The notes: generated from the sequence alone by a model not told the origin. A stretch of 64,000 nucleotides of DNA from Crossaster papposus (GCA_037893245.1 JBAIAA010000020.1:806001-870000); one strand, 5' to 3'. Counted from the stretch's first letter, positions 1 through 12,150 are shown. Numbers and translations are program-made.

Positions 1-486
1 ACCACCCTAATTGTAAGGAGAATTTCTACGCGAGCTCATTTGCATGAAATTTGCCCCCTCAATTTCTTTTGAAAACGGATGCCGTTTGGTGAAAGAAATG
101 GTGGGATTGTGTAAATATAGCATAGGATCAACTCCCTGGTTTTCGAGCTTCAATCTTAGGGGAGACTTGACAAAATTACAGTTGAAAAATGGGTCCTAAT
201 TGCCCTAGAACGTGGAGGGATGCCATTTGTAAAATGGCTGCTTGCAGGCTCGGGAAGTATCACTTTTCGGGAGGTGAGTTTCTTTTGGTGTGAATATAAA
301 AAAATGTAATTGGCTAACCTACTAAAAATTGAAAAGAAATGGAAAGATAAAGACCAAGACAATAATCTGATTGTTGTTTGAGAAACCCCAGTGATGTCGG
401 TGTGCAAGAAACTTGGTCGTGTACATTGTTGATTTTACACCGTTTTCAATGGGACTTGAATTAGGCAGGTGCACCCTATAGGGTGC
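1..486 (+). repeat. Tagged A monomer M1 (CTTAGGGG form)
   Basis: Distinguished by CTTAGGGGAG at offset 155-164, ACAGTTG in place of ACGGTTG near offset 178, and GTGTACATT in place of GTGAACATT near offset 420. The same three tags recur together in M17 (7777-8262) and M23 (10693-11178). In all three places it is followed by a mosaic monomer with a B-type front (M2, M18, M24), so M1-M2 is a recurring two-unit block. Confidence 0.88.
222..238. repeat. Short inverted repeat GCCATTT-GTA-AAATGGC (first copy)
   Basis: A 7-bp perfect inverted repeat with a 3-base spacer, at offset 222-238. It is present unchanged in every monomer I inspected, of both A and B type. It lies in the least variable part of the unit. 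It may be a dyad binding site or may simply be conserved by homogenisation. Confidence 0.85.
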
Positions 487-498
487 ACCACCCTAATT
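459..498. repeat. 40-bp imperfect palindrome at the monomer junction (first copy)
   Basis: The core 468-489 is a perfect 22-bp palindrome: GGTGCACCCTA followed by its exact reverse complement. It lies within a 40-bp palindrome from AATTAGG on the left to CCTAATT on the right, centred on TATA; only two base pairs per arm mismatch (CA against AC next to the core). The structure recurs at every junction, starting at 459+486k until M92 and then shifted by 2 or 4 bp. Read from the centre outward it forms the terminal inverted repeats of each monomer, starting GGGTGCACC. It could extrude as a cruciform, bind a dimeric protein, or be the scar of a transposon end-to-end junction; none of these is shown by sequence alone. 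Confidence 0.93.
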
Positions 499-972
499 GT
501 AAGGAACATTTCTACGCTAGCTCATTTGCATTAAAAGTGCCCCCACAATTTCTTTTGAAAACGGATGCCGTTTGGTGAAAGAAATGGTGGGATTGTGTAA
601 ATATAGCATAGGATCAACTCCCTGGTTTTCGAGCTTCAATCTGAGGGCAGACTTGACAAAATTACGGTTGAAAAATGGGTCCTAATTGCCCTAGAACGTG
701 GAGGGATGCCATTTGTAAAATGGCTGCTTGCAGGCTCGGGAAGTATCACTTTTCGGGAGGTGAGTTTCTTTTGGTGTGAATATAAAAAAATGTAATTGGC
801 TAACCTACTAAAAATTGAAAAGAAATGGAAAGATAAAGACCAAGACAATAATCTGATTGTTGTTTGAGAAACCCCAGTGATGTCGGTGTGCAAGAAACTT
901 GGTCGTGAACATTGTTGATTTTACACCGTTTTCAATGGGACTTGAATTAGGCAGGTGCACCCTATAGGGTGC
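487..972 (+). repeat. Mosaic monomer M2: B front, A body
   Basis: Offsets 20-59 are type B (AACATTTC, GCTAGC, CATTAAAAGTGCCCCCAC). From offset 144 on it is type A (TTTCGAGC, CTGAGG, GTGAGTTTC, TATAAAAA, CACCG). The same mosaic recurs at M18 (8263-8748, with private changes GAAGAATCAC and TTTTTGGG) and M24 (11179-11664). The exchange lies between offsets 59 and 144. Confidence 0.85.
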
Positions 973-3888
973 ACCACCCTAATTGTAAGGAGAATTTCTA
1001 CGCGAGCTCATTTGCATGAAATTTGCCCCCTCAATTTCTTTTGAAAACGGATGCCGTTTGGTGAAAGAAATGGTGGGATTGTGTAAATATAGCATTGGAT
1101 CAACTCCCTGGTTTTTGAGCTTCAATCCGAGGGCAGACTTGACAAAATTACGGTTGAAAAATGGGTCCTAATTGCTCTAGAACGTGGAGGGATGCCATTT
1201 GTAAAATGGCTGCTTGCAGGCTCGGGAAGTATCACTTTTCGGGAGGTGAGTTTCTTTTGGTGTGAATATAAAAAAATGTAATTGGCTAACCTACTAAAAA
1301 TTGAAAAGAAATGGAAAGATAAAGACCAAGACAATAATCTGATTGTTGTTTGAGAAACCCCAGTGATGTCGGTGTGCAAGAAACTTGGTCGTGAACATTG
1401 TTGATTTTACACCGTTTTCAATGGGACTTGAATTAGGCAGGTGCACCCTATAGGGTGCACCACCCTAATTGTAAGGAGAATTTCTACGCGAGCTCATTTG
1501 CATGAAATTTGCCCCCTCAATTTCTTTTGAAAACGGATGCCGTTTGGTGAAAGAAATGGTGGGATTGTGTAAATATAGCATAGGATCAACTCCCTGGTTT
1601 TTGAGCTTCAATCTGAGGGCAGAATTGACAAAATTACGGTTGAAAAATGGGTCCTAATTGCCCTAGAACGTGGAGGGATGCCATTTGTAAAATGGCTGCT
1701 TGCAGGCTCGGGAAGTATCACTTTTTGGGAGGTGAGTTTCTTTTGGTGTGAATATAAAAAAATGTAATTGGCTAACCTACTAAAAATTGAAAAGAAATGG
1801 AAAGATAAAGACCAAGACAATAATCTGATTGTTGTTTGAGAAACCCCAGTGATGTCGGTGTGCAAGAAACTTGGTCGTGAACATTGTTGATTTTACACCG
1901 TTTTCAATGGGACTTGAATTAGGCAGGTGCACCCTATAGGGTGCACCACCCTAATTGTCAGGAGAATTTCTACGCGAGCTCATTTGCATGAAATTTGCCC
2001 CCTCAATTTCTTTTGAAAACGGATGCCGTTTGGTGAAAGAAATGGTGGGATTGTGTAAATATAGCATAGGATCAACTCCCTGGTTTTCGAGCTTCAATCT
2101 GAGGGCAGACTTGACAAAATTACGGTTGAAAAATGGGTCCTAATTGCCCTAGAACGTGGAGGGATGCCATTTGTAAAATGGCTGCTTGCAGGCTCGGGAA
2201 GTATCACTTTTCGGGAGGTGAGTTTCTTTTGGTGTGAATATAAAAAAATGTAATTGGCTAACCTACTAAAAATTGAAAAGAAATAGAAAGATAAAGACCA
2301 AGACAATAATCTGATTGTTGTTTGAGAAACCCCAGTGATGTCGGTGTGCTAGAAACTTGGTCGTGAACATTGTTGATTTTACACCGTTTTCAATGGGACT
2401 TGAATTAGGCAGGTGCACCCTATAGGGTGCACCACCCTAATTGTAAGGAGAATTTCTACGCGAGCTCATTTGCATGAAATTTGCCCCCTCAATTTCTTTT
2501 GAAAACGGATGCCGTTTGGTGAAAGAAATGGTGGGATTGTGTAAATATAGCATTGGATCAACTCCCTGGTTTTTGAGCTTCAATCCGAGGGCAGACTTGA
2601 CAAAATTACGGTTGAAAAATGGGTCCTAATTGCTCTAGAACGTGGAGGGATGCCATTTGTAAAATGGCTGCTTGCAGGCTCGGGAAGTATCACTTTTCGG
2701 GAGGTGAGTTTCTTTTGGTGTGAATATAAAAAAATGTAATTGGCTAACCTACTAAAAATTGAAAAGAAATGGAAAGATAAAGACCAAGACAATAATCTGA
2801 TTGTTGTTTGAGAAACCCCAGTGATGTCGGTGTGCAAGAAACTTGGTCGTGAACATTGTTGATTTTACACCGTTTTCAATGGGACTTGAATTAGGCAGGT
2901 GCACCCTATAGGGTGCACCACCCTAATTGTAAGGAGAATTTCTACGCGAGCTCATTTGCATGAAATTTGCCCCCTCAATTTCTTTTGAAAACGGATGCCG
3001 TTTGGTGAAAGAAATGGTGGGATTGTGTAAATATAGCATAGGATCAACTCCCTGGTTTTTGAGCTTCAATCTGAGGGCAGAATTGACAAAATTACGGTTG
3101 AAAAATGGGTCCTAATTGCCCTAGAACGTGGAGGGATGCCATTTGTAAAATGGCTGCTTGCAGGCTCGGGAAGTATCACTTTTTGGGAGGTGAGTTTCTT
3201 TTGGTGTGAATATAAAAAAATGTAATTGGCTAACCTACTAAAAATTGAAAAGAAATGGAAAGATAAAGACCAAGACAATAATCTGATTGTTGTTTGAGAA
3301 ACCCCAGTGATGTCGGTGTGCAAGAAACTTGGTCGTGAACATTGTTGATTTTACACCGTTTTCAATGGGACTTGAATTAGGCAGGTGCACCCTATAGGGT
3401 GCACCACCCTAATTGTCAGGAGAATTTCTACGCGAGCTCATTTGCATGAAATTTGCCCCCTCAATTTCTTTTGAAAACGGATGCCGTTTGGTGAAAGAAA
3501 TGGTGGGATTGTGTAAATATAGCATAGGATCAACTCCCTGGTTTTCGAGCTTCAATCTGAGGGCAGACTTGACAAAATTACGGTTGAAAAATGGGTCCTA
3601 ATTGCCCTAGAACGTGGAGGGATGCCATTTGTAAAATGGCTGCTTGCAGGCTCGGGAAGTATCACTTTTCGGGAGGTGAGTTTCTTTTGGTGTGAATATA
3701 AAAAAATGTAATTGGCTAACCTACTAAAAATTGAAAAGAAATAGAAAGATAAAGACCAAGACAATAATCTGATTGTTGTTTGAGAAACCCCAGTGATGTC
3801 GGTGTGCTAGAAACTTGGTCGTGAACATTGTTGATTTTACACCGTTTTCAATGGGACTTGAATTAGGCAGGTGCACCCTATAGGGTGC
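973..3888 (+). repeat. Trimeric higher-order repeat, two tandem copies (M3-M5, M6-M8)
   Basis: Three distinct monomers repeat as a 1458-bp unit. The first has GCATTGG, CCGAGG and GCTCTAGAAC (an XbaI site unique to this form). The second has AGAATTGAC and ACTTTTTGGG. The third has TTGTCAGG, AATAGAAAG and GTGCTAGAAA. The two copies look identical by eye. A third copy sits at 4861-6318 (M11-M13), differing at CCTTATTG in M12. Confidence 0.9.
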
Positions 3889-4374
3889 ACCACCCTAATT
3901 GTAAGGAGAATTTCTACGCGAGCTCATTTGCATGAAATTTGCCCCCTCAATTTCTTTTGAAAACGGATGCCGTTTGGTGAAAGAAATGGTGGGATTGTGT
4001 AAATATAGCATAGGATCAACTCCTTGGTTTTCGAGCTTCAATCTGAGGGCAGACTTGACAAAATTACGGTTGAAAAATGGGTCCTAATTGCCCTAGAACG
4101 TGGAGGGATGCCATTTGTAAAATGGCTGCTTGCAGGCTCGGGAAGTATCACTTTTCGGGAGGTGAGTTTCTTTTGGTGTGAATATAAAAAAATGTAATTG
4201 GCTAACCTACTAAAAATTGAAAAGAAATAGAAAGATAAAGACCAAGACAATAATCTGATTGTTGTTTGAGAAACCCCAGTGATGTCGGTGTGCTAGAAAC
4301 TTGGTCGTGAACATTGTTGATTTTACACCGTTTTCAATGGGACTTGAATTAGGCAGGTGCACCCTATAGGGTGC
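2431..4374 (+). repeat. Four-monomer block M6-M9, duplicated at 4861-6804
   Basis: M6-M9 (the M3-type trimer plus a unit with TCCTTGG, AATAGAAAG and GTGCTAGAAA) reappears as M11-M14 after exactly five monomers (2430 bp). M10 (4375-4860) is the extra unit between them; it keeps AATAGAAAG and GTGCTAG but has GTTTTTGAGC. The order implies that a block of five units was duplicated and then altered, which overlies the older trimer pattern. Confidence 0.85.
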
Positions 4375-6804
4375 ACCACCCTAATTGTAAGGAGAATTTC
4401 TACGCGAGCTCATTTGCATGAAATTTGCCCCCTCAATTTCTTTTGAAAACGGATGCCGTTTGGTGAAAGAAATGGTGGGATTGTGTAAATATAGCATAGG
4501 ATCAACTCCCTGGTTTTTGAGCTTCAATCTGAGGGCAGACTTGACAAAATTACGGTTGAAAAATGGGTCCTAATTGCCCTAGAACGTGGAGGGATGCCAT
4601 TTGTAAAATGGCTGCTTGCAGGCTCGGGAAGTATCACTTTTCGGGAGGTGAGTTTCTTTTGGTGTGAATATAAAAAAATGTAATTGGCTAACCTACTAAA
4701 AATTGAAAAGAAATAGAAAGATAAAGACCAAGACAATAATCTGATTGTTGTTTGAGAAACCCCAGTGATGTCGGTGTGCTAGAAACTTGGTCGTGAACAT
4801 TGTTGATTTTACACCGTTTTCAATGGGACTTGAATTAGGCAGGTGCACCCTATAGGGTGCACCACCCTAATTGTAAGGAGAATTTCTACGCGAGCTCATT
4901 TGCATGAAATTTGCCCCCTCAATTTCTTTTGAAAACGGATGCCGTTTGGTGAAAGAAATGGTGGGATTGTGTAAATATAGCATTGGATCAACTCCCTGGT
5001 TTTTGAGCTTCAATCCGAGGGCAGACTTGACAAAATTACGGTTGAAAAATGGGTCCTAATTGCTCTAGAACGTGGAGGGATGCCATTTGTAAAATGGCTG
5101 CTTGCAGGCTCGGGAAGTATCACTTTTCGGGAGGTGAGTTTCTTTTGGTGTGAATATAAAAAAATGTAATTGGCTAACCTACTAAAAATTGAAAAGAAAT
5201 GGAAAGATAAAGACCAAGACAATAATCTGATTGTTGTTTGAGAAACCCCAGTGATGTCGGTGTGCAAGAAACTTGGTCGTGAACATTGTTGATTTTACAC
5301 CGTTTTCAATGGGACTTGAATTAGGCAGGTGCACCCTATAGGGTGCACCACCCTAATTGTAAGGAGAATTTCTACGCGAGCTCATTTGCATGAAATTTGC
5401 CCCCTCAATTTCTTTTGAAAACGGATGCCGTTTGGTGAAAGAAATGGTGGGATTGTGTAAATATAGCATAGGATCAACTCCCTGGTTTTTGAGCTTCAAT
5501 CTGAGGGCAGAATTGACAAAATTACGGTTGAAAAATGGGTCCTTATTGCCCTAGAACGTGGAGGGATGCCATTTGTAAAATGGCTGCTTGCAGGCTCGGG
5601 AAGTATCACTTTTTGGGAGGTGAGTTTCTTTTGGTGTGAATATAAAAAAATGTAATTGGCTAACCTACTAAAAATTGAAAAGAAATGGAAAGATAAAGAC
5701 CAAGACAATAATCTGATTGTTGTTTGAGAAACCCCAGTGATGTCGGTGTGCAAGAAACTTGGTCGTGAACATTGTTGATTTTACACCGTTTTCAATGGGA
5801 CTTGAATTAGGCAGGTGCACCCTATAGGGTGCACCACCCTAATTGTCAGGAGAATTTCTACGCGAGCTCATTTGCATGAAATTTGCCCCCTCAATTTCTT
5901 TTGAAAACGGATGCCGTTTGGTGAAAGAAATGGTGGGATTGTGTAAATATAGCATAGGATCAACTCCCTGGTTTTCGAGCTTCAATCTGAGGGCAGACTT
6001 GACAAAATTACGGTTGAAAAATGGGTCCTAATTGCCCTAGAACGTGGAGGGATGCCATTTGTAAAATGGCTGCTTGCAGGCTCGGGAAGTATCACTTTTC
6101 GGGAGGTGAGTTTCTTTTGGTGTGAATATAAAAAAATGTAATTGGCTAACCTACTAAAAATTGAAAAGAAATAGAAAGATAAAGACCAAGACAATAATCT
6201 GATTGTTGTTTGAGAAACCCCAGTGATGTCGGTGTGCTAGAAACTTGGTCGTGAACATTGTTGATTTTACACCGTTTTCAATGGGACTTGAATTAGGCAG
6301 GTGCACCCTATAGGGTGCACCACCCTAATTGTAAGGAGAATTTCTACGCGAGCTCATTTGCATGAAATTTGCCCCCTCAATTTCTTTTGAAAACGGATGC
6401 CGTTTGGTGAAAGAAATGGTGGGATTGTGTAAATATAGCATAGGATCAACTCCTTGGTTTTCGAGCTTCAATCTGAGGGCAGACTTGACAAAATTACGGT
6501 TGAAAAATGGGTCCTAATTGCCCTAGAACGTGGAGGGATGCCATTTGTAAAATGGCTGCTTGCAGGCTCGGGAAGTATCACTTTTCGGGAGGTGAGTTTC
6601 TTTTGGTGTGAATATAAAAAAATGTAATTGGCTAACCTACTAAAAATTGAAAAGAAATAGAAAGATAAAGACCAAGACAATAATCTGATTGTTGTTTGAG
6701 AAACCCCAGTGATGTCGGTGTGCTAGAAACTTGGTCGTGAACATTGTTGATTTTACACCGTTTTCAATGGGACTTGAATTAGGCAGGTGCACCCTATAGG
6801 GTGC

Positions 6805-8748
6805 ACCACCCTAATTGTAAGGAGAATTTCTACGCGAGCTCATTTGCATGAAATTTGCCCCCTCAATTTCTTTTGAAAACGGATGCCGTTTGGTGAAAGA
6901 AATGGTGGGATTGTGTAAATATAGCATAGGATCAACTCCCTGGTTTTTGAGCTTCAATCTGAGGGCAGACTTGACAAAATTACGGTTGAAAAATGGGTCC
7001 TAATTGCCCTAGAACGTGGAGGGATGCCATTTGTAAAATGGCTGCTTGCAGGCTCGGGAAGTATCACTTTTCGGGAGGTGAGTTTCTTTTAGTGTGAATA
7101 TAAAAAAATGTAATTGGCTAACCTACTAAAAATTGAAAAGAAATGGAAAGATGAAGACCAAGACAATAATCTGATTGTTGTTTGAGAAACCCCAGTGATG
7201 TCGGTGTGCAAGAAACTTGGTCGTGAACATTGTTGATTTTACACTGTTTTCAATGGGACTTGAATTAGGCAGGTGCACCCTATAGGGTGCACCACCCTAA
7301 TTGTAAGGAACATTTCTACGCTAGCTCATTTGCATTAAAAGTGCCCCCACAATTTCTTTTGAAAACGGATGCCGTTTGGTGAAAGAAATGGTGGGATTGT
7401 GTAAATATAGCATAGGATCAACTCCCTGGTTTTTGAGCTTCAATCCGAGGGCAGACTTGACAAAATTACGGTTGAAAAATGGGTCCTAATTGCCCTAGAA
7501 CGTGGAGGGATGCCATTTGTAAAATGGCTGCTTGCAGGCTCGGGAAGTATCACTTTTCGGGAGGTGTGTTTCTTTTGGTGTGAATATTAAAAAATGTAAT
7601 AGGCTAACCTACTAAAAATTGAAAAGAAATGGAAAGATAAAGACCAAGACAATAATCTGATTGTTGTTTGAGAAACCCCAGTGATGTCGGTGTGCAAGAA
7701 ACTTGGTCGTGAACATTGTTGATTTTACACTGTTTTCAATGGGACTTGAATTAGGCAGGTGCACCCTATAGGGTGCACCACCCTAATTGTAAGGAGAATT
7801 TCTACGCGAGCTCATTTGCATGAAATTTGCCCCCTCAATTTCTTTTGAAAACGGATGCCGTTTGGTGAAAGAAATGGTGGGATTGTGTAAATATAGCATA
7901 GGATCAACTCCCTGGTTTTCGAGCTTCAATCTTAGGGGAGACTTGACAAAATTACAGTTGAAAAATGGGTCCTAATTGCCCTAGAACGTGGAGGGATGCC
8001 ATTTGTAAAATGGCTGCTTGCAGGCTCGGGAAGTATCACTTTTCGGGAGGTGAGTTTCTTTTGGTGTGAATATAAAAAAATGTAATTGGCTAACCTACTA
8101 AAAATTGAAAAGAAATGGAAAGATAAAGACCAAGACAATAATCTGATTGTTGTTTGAGAAACCCCAGTGATGTCGGTGTGCAAGAAACTTGGTCGTGTAC
8201 ATTGTTGATTTTACACCGTTTTCAATGGGACTTGAATTAGGCAGGTGCACCCTATAGGGTGCACCACCCTAATTGTAAGGAACATTTCTACGCTAGCTCA
8301 TTTGCATTAAAAGTGCCCCCACAATTTCTTTTGAAAACGGATGCCGTTTGGTGAAAGAAATGGTGGGATTGTGTAAATATAGCATAGGATCAACTCCCTG
8401 GTTTTCGAGCTTCAATCTGAGGGCAGACTTGACAAAATTACGGTTGAAAAATGGGTCCTAATTGCCCTAGAACGTGGAGGGATGCCATTTGTAAAATGGC
8501 TGCTTGCAGGCTCGGGAAGAATCACTTTTTGGGAGGTGAGTTTCTTTTGGTGTGAATATAAAAAAATGTAATTGGCTAACCTACTAAAAATTGAAAAGAA
8601 ATGGAAAGATAAAGACCAAGACAATAATCTGATTGTTGTTTGAGAAACCCCAGTGATGTCGGTGTGCAAGAAACTTGGTCGTGAACATTGTTGATTTTAC
8701 ACCGTTTTCAATGGGACTTGAATTAGGCAGGTGCACCCTATAGGGTGC
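6805..8748 (+). repeat. Four-monomer block M15-M18, duplicated at 9721-11664
   Basis: The order is: M15 with CTTTTAGTGTG, AAGATGAAG and CACTG; M16 fully type B; M17 with the CTTAGGGG tags; M18 a B-front/A-body mosaic. The same order returns as M21-M24, six monomers (2916 bp) later. M16 carries a private AATAGGCT and M18 two private changes, so the copies have since diverged slightly. M19 and M20 (8749-9720) lie between and carry AATAGAAAG and GTGCTAG, with TTGTCAGG in M20. Confidence 0.87.
7291..7776 (+). repeat. Type B monomer M16 inside the A subarray
   Basis: B states at the front (AACATTTC, GCTAGC, AAAAGTGCCCCCAC), centre (CCGAGG) and rear (GTGTGTTTC, TATTAAAA, CACTG). It lies about 8.7 kb before the main B block. 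Its duplicate is M22 (10207-10692). It shows that A and B units were already mixed before the 6-monomer duplication. Confidence 0.88.
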
Positions 8749-11664
8749 ACCACCCTAATTGTAAGGAGAATTTCTACGCGAGCTCATTTGCATGAAATTT
8801 GCCCCCTCAATTTCTTTTGAAAACGGATGCCGTTTGGTGAAAGAAATGGTGGGATTGTGTAAATATAGCATAGGATCAACTCCCTGGTTTTCGAGCTTCA
8901 ATCTGAGGGCAGACTTGACAAAATTACGGTTGAAAAATGGGTCCTAATTGCCCTAGAACGTGGAGGGATGCCATTTGTAAAATGGCTGCTTGCAGGCTCG
9001 GGAAGTATCACTTTTCGGGAGGTGAGTTTCTTTTGGTGTGAATATAAAAAAATGTAATTGGCTAACCTACTAAAAATTGAAAAGAAATAGAAAGATAAAG
9101 ACCAAGACAATAATCTGATTGTTGTTTGAGAAACCCCAGTGATGTCGGTGTGCTAGAAACTTGGTCGTGAACATTGTTGATTTTACACCGTTTTCAATGG
9201 GACTTGAATTAGGCAGGTGCACCCTATAGGGTGCACCACCCTAATTGTCAGGAGAATTTCTACGCGAGCTCATTTGCATGAAATTTGCCCCCTCAATTTC
9301 TTTTGAAAACGGATGCCGTTTGGTGAAAGAAATGGTGGGATTGTGTAAATATAGCATAGGATCAACTCCCTGGTTTTCGAGCTTCAATCTGAGGGCAGAC
9401 TTGACAAAATTACGGTTGAAAAATGGGTCCTAATTGCCCTAGAACGTGGAGGGATGCCATTTGTAAAATGGCTGCTTGCAGGCTCGGGAAGTATCACTTT
9501 TCGGAAGGTGAGTTTCTTTTGGTGTGAATATAAAAAAATGTAATTGGCTAACCTACTAAAAATTGAAAAGAAATAGAAAGATAAAGACCAAGACAATAAT
9601 CTGATTGTTGTTTGAGAAACCCCAGTGATGTCGGTGTGCTAGAAACTTGGTCGTGAACATTGTTGATTTTACACCGTTTTCAATGGGACTTGAATTAGGC
9701 AGGTGCACCCTATAGGGTGCACCACCCTAATTGTAAGGAGAATTTCTACGCGAGCTCATTTGCATGAAATTTGCCCCCTCAATTTCTTTTGAAAACGGAT
9801 GCCGTTTGGTGAAAGAAATGGTGGGATTGTGTAAATATAGCATAGGATCAACTCCCTGGTTTTTGAGCTTCAATCTGAGGGCAGACTTGACAAAATTACG
9901 GTTGAAAAATGGGTCCTAATTGCCCTAGAACGTGGAGGGATGCCATTTGTAAAATGGCTGCTTGCAGGCTCGGGAAGTATCACTTTTCGGGAGGTGAGTT
10001 TCTTTTAGTGTGAATATAAAAAAATGTAATTGGCTAACCTACTAAAAATTGAAAAGAAATGGAAAGATGAAGACCAAGACAATAATCTGATTGTTGTTTG
10101 AGAAACCCCAGTGATGTCGGTGTGCAAGAAACTTGGTCGTGAACATTGTTGATTTTACACTGTTTTCAATGGGACTTGAATTAGGCAGGTGCACCCTATA
10201 GGGTGCACCACCCTAATTGTAAGGAACATTTCTACGCTAGCTCATTTGCATTAAAAGTGCCCCCACAATTTCTTTTGAAAACGGATGCCGTTTGGTGAAA
10301 GAAATGGTGGGATTGTGTAAATATAGCATAGGATCAACTCCCTGGTTTTTGAGCTTCAATCCGAGGGCAGACTTGACAAAATTACGGTTGAAAAATGGGT
10401 CCTAATTGCCCTAGAACGTGGAGGGATGCCATTTGTAAAATGGCTGCTTGCAGGCTCGGGAAGTATCACTTTTCGGGAGGTGTGTTTCTTTTGGTGTGAA
10501 TATTAAAAAATGTAATTGGCTAACCTACTAAAAATTGAAAAGAAATGGAAAGATAAAGACCAAGACAATAATCTGATTGTTGTTTGAGAAACCCCAGTGA
10601 TGTCGGTGTGCAAGAAACTTGGTCGTGAACATTGTTGATTTTACACTGTTTTCAATGGGACTTGAATTAGGCAGGTGCACCCTATAGGGTGCACCACCCT
10701 AATTGTAAGGAGAATTTCTACGCGAGCTCATTTGCATGAAATTTGCCCCCTCAATTTCTTTTGAAAACGGATGCCGTTTGGTGAAAGAAATGGTGGGATT
10801 GTGTAAATATAGCATAGGATCAACTCCCTGGTTTTCGAGCTTCAATCTTAGGGGAGACTTGACAAAATTACAGTTGAAAAATGGGTCCTAATTGCCCTAG
10901 AACGTGGAGGGATGCCATTTGTAAAATGGCTGCTTGCAGGCTCGGGAAGTATCACTTTTCGGGAGGTGAGTTTCTTTTGGTGTGAATATAAAAAAATGTA
11001 ATTGGCTAACCTACTAAAAATTGAAAAGAAATGGAAAGATAAAGACCAAGACAATAATCTGATTGTTGTTTGAGAAACCCCAGTGATGTCGGTGTGCAAG
11101 AAACTTGGTCGTGTACATTGTTGATTTTACACCGTTTTCAATGGGACTTGAATTAGGCAGGTGCACCCTATAGGGTGCACCACCCTAATTGTAAGGAACA
11201 TTTCTACGCTAGCTCATTTGCATTAAAAGTGCCCCCACAATTTCTTTTGAAAACGGATGCCGTTTGGTGAAAGAAATGGTGGGATTGTGTAAATATAGCA
11301 TAGGATCAACTCCCTGGTTTTCGAGCTTCAATCTGAGGGCAGACTTGACAAAATTACGGTTGAAAAATGGGTCCTAATTGCCCTAGAACGTGGAGGGATG
11401 CCATTTGTAAAATGGCTGCTTGCAGGCTCGGGAAGTATCACTTTTCGGGAGGTGAGTTTCTTTTGGTGTGAATATAAAAAAATGTAATTGGCTAACCTAC
11501 TAAAAATTGAAAAGAAATGGAAAGATAAAGACCAAGACAATAATCTGATTGTTGTTTGAGAAACCCCAGTGATGTCGGTGTGCAAGAAACTTGGTCGTGA
11601 ACATTGTTGATTTTACACCGTTTTCAATGGGACTTGAATTAGGCAGGTGCACCCTATAGGGTGC

Positions 11665-12150
11665 ACCACCCTAATTGTAAGGAGAATTTCTACGCGAGCT
11701 CATTTGCATGAAATTTGCCCCCTCAATTTCTTTTGAAAACGGATGCCGTTTGGTGAAAGAAATGGTGGGATTGTGTAAATATAGCATAGGATCAACTCCC
11801 TGGTTTTCGAGCTTCAATCTGAGGGCAGACTTGACAAAATTACGGTTGAAAAATGGGTCCTAATTGCCCTAGAACGTGGAGGGATGCCATTTGTAAAATG
11901 GCTGCTTGCAGGCTCGGGAAGTATCACTTTTCGGGAGGTGAGTTTCTTTTGGTGTGAATATAAAAAAATGTAATTGGCTAACCTACTAAAAATTGAAAAG
12001 AAATGGAAAGATAAAGACCAAGACAATAATCTGATTGTTGTTTGAGAAACCCCAGTGATGTCGGTGTGCAAGAAACTTGGTCGTGAACATTGTTGATTTT
12101 ACACCGTTTTCAATGGGACTTGAATTAGGCAGGTGCACCCTATAGGGTGC
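11665..12150 (+). repeat. Representative type A monomer (M25)
   Basis: This unit carries the full set of A diagnostic bases without private tags. In order it holds: the left inverted-repeat arm (offset 1-12), the variable front with GAGCTC (offset 20-60), a T/A-rich element (TTTCTTTTGAAAAC, offset 63-76), a nearly invariant centre (about offset 200-270) with the GCCATTTGTAAAATGGC hairpin, a purine-rich stretch (offset 320-370), and the right inverted-repeat arm (offset 459-486). It can serve as the reference for the A family. Confidence 0.85.

Noticed and set aside
63-79. CENP-B box-like element (TTTCTTTTGAAAACGGA)
   Set aside because: It resembles the 17-bp box at about 13 positions, but the essential TTCG and CGGG cores are not met (TTCT, ACGG), so I do not call it.
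1-486. Internal subrepeats (486 = 3 x 162 or 2 x 243)
   Set aside because: No similarity is visible between thirds or halves. GGATGCCGTTT and GGATGCCATTT are 141 bp apart, not a multiple of either period, and the match is too short.
487-498. Telomere-like ACCCTAA at the monomer start
   Set aside because: A single ACCCTAA per monomer with no tandem repetition; explained as part of the inverted-repeat arm.
1955-9433. Plus-strand 62-codon frames in monomers with TTGTCAGG (1955, 3413, 5843, 9245)
   Set aside because: They begin at TTG, not ATG, and exist only because TTGTAAGG became TTGTCAGG, removing a stop. No coding signal beyond that.
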